Source: Craspedostauros australis
Lineage: Eukaryota; Bacillariophyta; Bacillariophyceae; Mastogloiales; Achnanthaceae
NCBI GenBank assembly: GCA_026770025.1
Contig: JAMXDE010000005.1
Span: 1,426,001-1,490,000 of the forward strand
Direction: 5' to 3'
DNA length: 64,000 nt
The notes beneath the pieces are model-generated. The model searched no databases and was not told the origin of the DNA. It saw only the letters and a list, made by a program, of their open reading frames with translations. Both the position numbers and the translations under genes were made by a program. The first letter of the stretch is position 1, and each line of letters opens with the position of its first letter. Positions 60,843-64,000 of this stretch are shown in pieces.

Positions 60843-60913
60843 ATGCCTGTAGCTCAATGGCAGAGCACCAGTAATTCTCACTGAGGTTCCGGGTTTGAAT
60901 CCCAGCATGGTAC
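60843..60913 (+). tRNA. Degenerate tRNA-like sequence (Glu-like), possibly SINE-derived
   Basis: TAGCTCAATGG (60850-60860) matches a pol III A box. GGTTTGAATCC (60892-60902) matches the B box with one difference. A D-arm GCTC/GAGC pairs perfectly and a T-arm pairs 4 of 5. The anticodon stem pairs 4 of 5 around the loop AATTCTC, which would give UUC (Glu), but position 33 is A rather than U. The acceptor stem pairs only if one base is bulged. A T-rich TTTTCTTTT follows. This looks like a decayed tRNA or the head of a tRNA-derived SINE rather than a working tRNA. Confidence 0.4.
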
Positions 60914-62045
60914 TTTTCTTTTGCTCTCCCCTCATGATTTTTCGATAGTGCTCTTTCAATTACTACGAGAGAGAGAGAGACTCGTAGAGACAGAAACGCA
61001 AGAGAGCATCTTGCGTCAACTCATAGTCGAGAGAGATCGAGTAATCAAGAGAGATTGAGCATACGATTGAATGAGAGCTATCCGCAGAGATACTCAACCA
61101 CCCACGTAATGAAATGGCAAACAGAAACAGCAATTACATCACCTTCTATCAGTCGGGAATTACCGTGCGCGGAATTCGCCAACATGAGACGTGGTTCAGA
61201 TTTGCTCATGGGAATTTGGATCCTGGGTGCCAGGAAAGTCTCCCCCATACTACTACCGATGCTAGTTTAGCTCTATTAAAACACAATGAATGAGAATACT
61301 AGTTTGAGGTGATGCTAGAGTATGAACATGATAGTAGTACAAATGGAGTGGTCCAGTCACATCAAGACATCAACCAATCGAGCTCGGGCTCGGTGCTTCA
61401 GGCAAACTCCGCACACTCCACATTGTGATTCTCGTTCTCTGGCCCTCGCTCAGTCACATTCGTTGCTGCCTTGCCTTCCTTCTCTCTTGGCATGATTCTC
61501 TCAATTTCGGAATAAGTTGGGACGGAAGGATCCACTTCAAGAGTAGCTCGTGCGCATCCACGAGTCTTCACGCTTCGCCCTCTACTTCGCATTCCAATAG
61601 ACACACACAAACACTCTATCGCACACACTCTATCGCAAAAATAGTTGGAGGTCAACAGCGAAAGGGTACATGTAGAAAAATTGTCATATTCTCTGGTATA
61701 GTCAAGTAATTAGTGTTGTAATGTTGTTTATGTATGTGTTGTACCCTGTAAGGTGCTTGCTATGTTCTGGTCGAAGAATAGAGACCTTCCGAGGCAGGTG
61801 GTGGTGATGGAGATAGACGCGCAAGTGGCACCTCCATGTACCATCTGTACCATCCACTCGTATCGGTTATCAATCCATTCATCAATAGCGAGTGTGGAAT
61901 GAGAATGATTGGGGAGACCATCAAGCTCAAGCAGGGTGATCAAGTATCAGATCACGATCCTCTCGACGACTGAGAATTCGAGATGGTGTTTCATTTGAAC
62001 CGTTGCTGGACGTCTCTCCCTGCCCACGCCTTAACCGTGAACACC
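60914..62045. other. Intergenic region, no supported gene
   Basis: 1.1 kb including GAGAGAGA simple sequence at 60967-60982. Frames are short and without domains. Confidence 0.4.
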
Positions 62046-63272
62046 TCAAGAGCAGGCATCTGGGTTTGGCGTTGGGCAGTCCTCGATTGGCTTTTTGATG
62101 GTATAGGTAGCATAGGTAGAGTTGACGAATCCAGGACACATATCCGTGTTGACACAGTCTTGGCAGTGGTTCGCCAAACGGCAGGTATCTGGAGCAATGA
62201 CAAGGTCATCAACGGCAGCGTCACTGTTAGCGACACCATCGCAGCTACTTGCCGACGCACACGCACCGTCCCCAATAAAAACGCTTCCACGAATCTTGGA
62301 ACCACCTCTGTGGGCATTCCTGCACGCATTTTGTCCTTGGCATGCGTTTTCTCCGATGATGATGTCAGCGATGACGGGCAAGGCGATCTGTCCCTGGTTT
62401 TGACGATGTCCAAGATCCATGCAGCTGTTCAACTCCCTGCATGCTCCACGCTGAACATGGATTGAACCACAGATGTTCTTTCCGAGATTCTGGCAGCTAA
62501 AAGGAGCGGTGCATGCATCTGGTCCAATAATCTTGTTACCGATGACAGCGCTGCTTTTTGGGTGAGATGGGACGAACCGTCCAAAGTTGCTGCAGGAGTT
62601 CTCCCCAATGCAGCTATTGAAGATCATGGCTTTGGGAGCGACGTTGGTGCAAGAGCCAACTGATGTGCAGGAATCTGGAGTGATGGTAAATGTCCCACCG
62701 CCGAATGAGCAACCTCCGGATGGACAGCAACGGTATCCTCTGGCACTGCATGCTGTGGTGAGTGCGCCACCTCGTCCGGTCATGATGATCCTGTTGCCTT
62801 CGACAGCATTCAAGATGGCGGCGATAGCGTTGCCATCATTCTTCACACGGTCAAAGAGTTTTTGGGAGTTGGCTGGCGTGCTTGCCTTGTTTTTCGCGTT
62901 GCATGCGAAGATGCTCTTGACGAGCCTGTCCTTATTGCCTGGGAGGTCCTCGATGTCCGCCAAAAAGCCAGCACATAGACCACCAGCCTCGTCGCAAAAA
63001 ACTTCGGACGCAGGGCTTCTCATGTTGAAGTCGCTGGTGACATCTCCCGGCGTTCGGAGGCAGCCGACGACCATGGAAGGTGGAACAGGAGTCTCAGTCG
63101 GCTCCTCAGTCGGCTCCTCTGATGGCATCAACGACGGCATCGACGTCGGCGTAGCCCCTTCCAACGATCTTCGCGGAGCGAACGCCGAATCTTCAGCTGG
63201 ATCCAAAGCCAGCGTCATTGCCATGTTGGCAAAGACGAGAGCGCCGATAATAGATGCCTTGATCTTGAACAT
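62046..63272 (-). CDS. Secreted cysteine-repeat protein with Pro/Thr linker
   Basis: 408 residues. A signal peptide (MFKIKASIIGALVFANMAMTLAL) is followed by a short PSMPSLMPSEEPTEEPTETP-type linker (about 43-65), typical of secreted diatom proteins. A helical domain (about 70-160) follows, then seven related units at about 195-385. Each has a beta-strand ending in I(x)(P/G)(D/E)xC, four or five residues and a second Cys: TPDSCTSVGSC, IGENSCSNF, IGPDACTAPFSC, QRGACRELNSC, IGENACQGQNAC, IGDGACASASSC and APDTCRLANHC. The spacing suggests a disulfide-stapled beta-solenoid. The protein ends with CPTPNPDACS and has no membrane anchor. Function is unknown; cell-surface or wall association is inferred from the leader and linker. 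Confidence 0.78.
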   Translation of the reverse strand: MFKIKASIIGALVFANMAMTLALDPAEDSAFAPRRSLEGATPTSMPSLMPSEEPTEEPTETPVPPSMVVGCLRTPGDVTSDFNMRSPASEVFCDEAGGLCAGFLADIEDLPGNKDRLVKSIFACNAKNKASTPANSQKLFDRVKNDGNAIAAILNAVEGNRIIMTGRGGALTTACSARGYRCCPSGGCSFGGGTFTITPDSCTSVGSCTNVAPKAMIFNSCIGENSCSNFGRFVPSHPKSSAVIGNKIIGPDACTAPFSCQNLGKNICGSIHVQRGACRELNSCMDLGHRQNQGQIALPVIADIIIGENACQGQNACRNAHRGGSKIRGSVFIGDGACASASSCDGVANSDAAVDDLVIAPDTCRLANHCQDCVNTDMCPGFVNSTYATYTIKKPIEDCPTPNPDACS

Positions 63273-63960
63273 GGTTGCTATCGGTTGGTTGTTTTGTTGT
63301 TTTATTGTTTTGTTGTTTTGTCAGTGTGCCTCGTTATCTGCATGGAACGAAACAGTGCGTACGCAGATGCAGATGGGTCGCAGACGTGTTGTACCATGCG
63401 AAGAATAGGTGGAAACGAATCACATCATTGACCGCAACCAGATCAGATAGGAGTCAACATGCGATCCGTCCAGCGATTTGTTTGTTGAGAGAAGCGTCGT
63501 GATTTTGGATGGACGAACAAGTGGACAATGTGATGAGTGTGTGATGAGCGAGTGATGAGCGGGTATCTGAGAATAAGGGAGAACGAGAACGAAGTCTGCT
63601 GTTGCCGAACGTGGTGGTAAAGTGGAGTGGCATTGCATTGCATTGCATGAACACATTCTGACATCGGTGGACCACCATGAGAACAGCTCGCAGGTAGAGC
63701 AGAGGACGATTCCGAGAGTGTGTAGGTGGTTGGCAAGCTGGATCCGGAAACGACTCTTCACGCCAGTCACAATGCCGCGTTGGCATCTGCTGCCTTGTGC
63801 CATGGTGTTGACAATGGCCGCTGCCATGATGAACACAAATGAACGTACCGTTGACTTCGTTCTGTTTCGGTTTTCGATCAGTTGGTGGTGTGCTTCGAGA
63901 TGGCTGTGGTTGTGTTTTGCTTGCACTTAGGCGTTGTGCGACTACTACTATATAGTTATC

Positions 63961-64000
<40 letters not shown>
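63273..64000. other. Right-edge region with hexanucleotide repeat
   Basis: No supported gene. GTTGTTTTGTTGTTTTATTG-like low complexity lies just upstream of the cysteine-repeat gene, and CATTG repeats at 63631-63648. A minus-strand frame at 63420-63926 has no domain and could be the end of a gene cut by the window. Confidence 0.4.
63961..64000. repeat. GTTGCT hexanucleotide repeat at the window edge
   Basis: Tandem GTTGCT/GCTGTT copies run to the last base and probably continue beyond. On the other strand they would encode polyGln-like sequence. Confidence 0.85.

Noticed and set aside
63420..63926. 168-residue minus-strand frame near the window edge
   Set aside because: Composition changes abruptly through simple repeats and no domain is visible; the gene, if any, cannot be delimited.

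Overview
The window is nuclear DNA of a photosynthetic stramenopile, most likely a diatom. This is an inference from several signs. Genes carry short GT-AG introns (89 to 392 bp). A cyanobacterial-type MoeB-rhodanese protein has an ASGWIP signal-cleavage motif resembling the diatom ASAFAP plastid-targeting motif. Secreted proteins have Pro/Thr/Ser-rich PSxxPS-like linkers. There is also a secreted CIA30-like protein and a Harbinger-type transposase. Genes lie on both strands and there are no operons.

Layout, left to right. 0-6 kb: a 5'-truncated ankyrin-repeat protein (+) convergent with a glycosyltransferase family 8 enzyme (-). 6.2-8.25 kb: a very young non-autonomous LTR element with identical 273-bp LTRs and a 5-bp target duplication. 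8.4-11 kb: an FAD monooxygenase and an Sm/LSm protein (both -). 12-13.1 kb: a low-complexity hypothetical protein. 13.5-16.8 kb: an XPG/GEN1-like nuclease. 17.3-26 kb: a two-exon secreted protein, a small SH3-like membrane protein, a two-exon cupin-like protein, the MoeB-rhodanese protein and a NUMOD-like-repeat protein. 26.8-31.4 kb: a 4.6-kb TIR element holding a divergent pair, an intact Harbinger-type transposase (two exons, minus) and an unrecognised two-exon protein (plus). A helically phased array of a TIR-like GGGAAA motif lies between them. 32-41.9 kb: a hypothetical protein, a MYND/aspartyl-hydroxylase protein, the U-box cyclophilin PPIL2 and a large secreted protein with two choice-of-anchor A domains. 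42-52.7 kb: two head-to-head paralogous membrane RING-H2 genes. The 7.4 kb between them holds a second, 4.57-kb TIR element that has no gene and contains GGGAA-rich satellite arrays. 52.9-58 kb: a three-exon HAD phosphatase and a mitochondrial carrier. 58.4-63.3 kb: a frame-disrupted secreted CIA30-like gene, a degenerate tRNA-like sequence and a secreted protein with seven cysteine repeats.

The most interesting signal is the pair of TIR elements at 26803-31434 and 44439-49007. They have similar lengths and similar ends (GGGAG...GGGAAAT). Both hold arrays of the same end-motif core near their centre, in opposed orientations. In the coding copy the array sits in the shared promoter region with a 20-21 bp period, about two turns of the helix. 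This suggests the transposase or its partner binds its own divergent promoter. All splice models were made by eye from reading frames, splice consensus and protein continuity.
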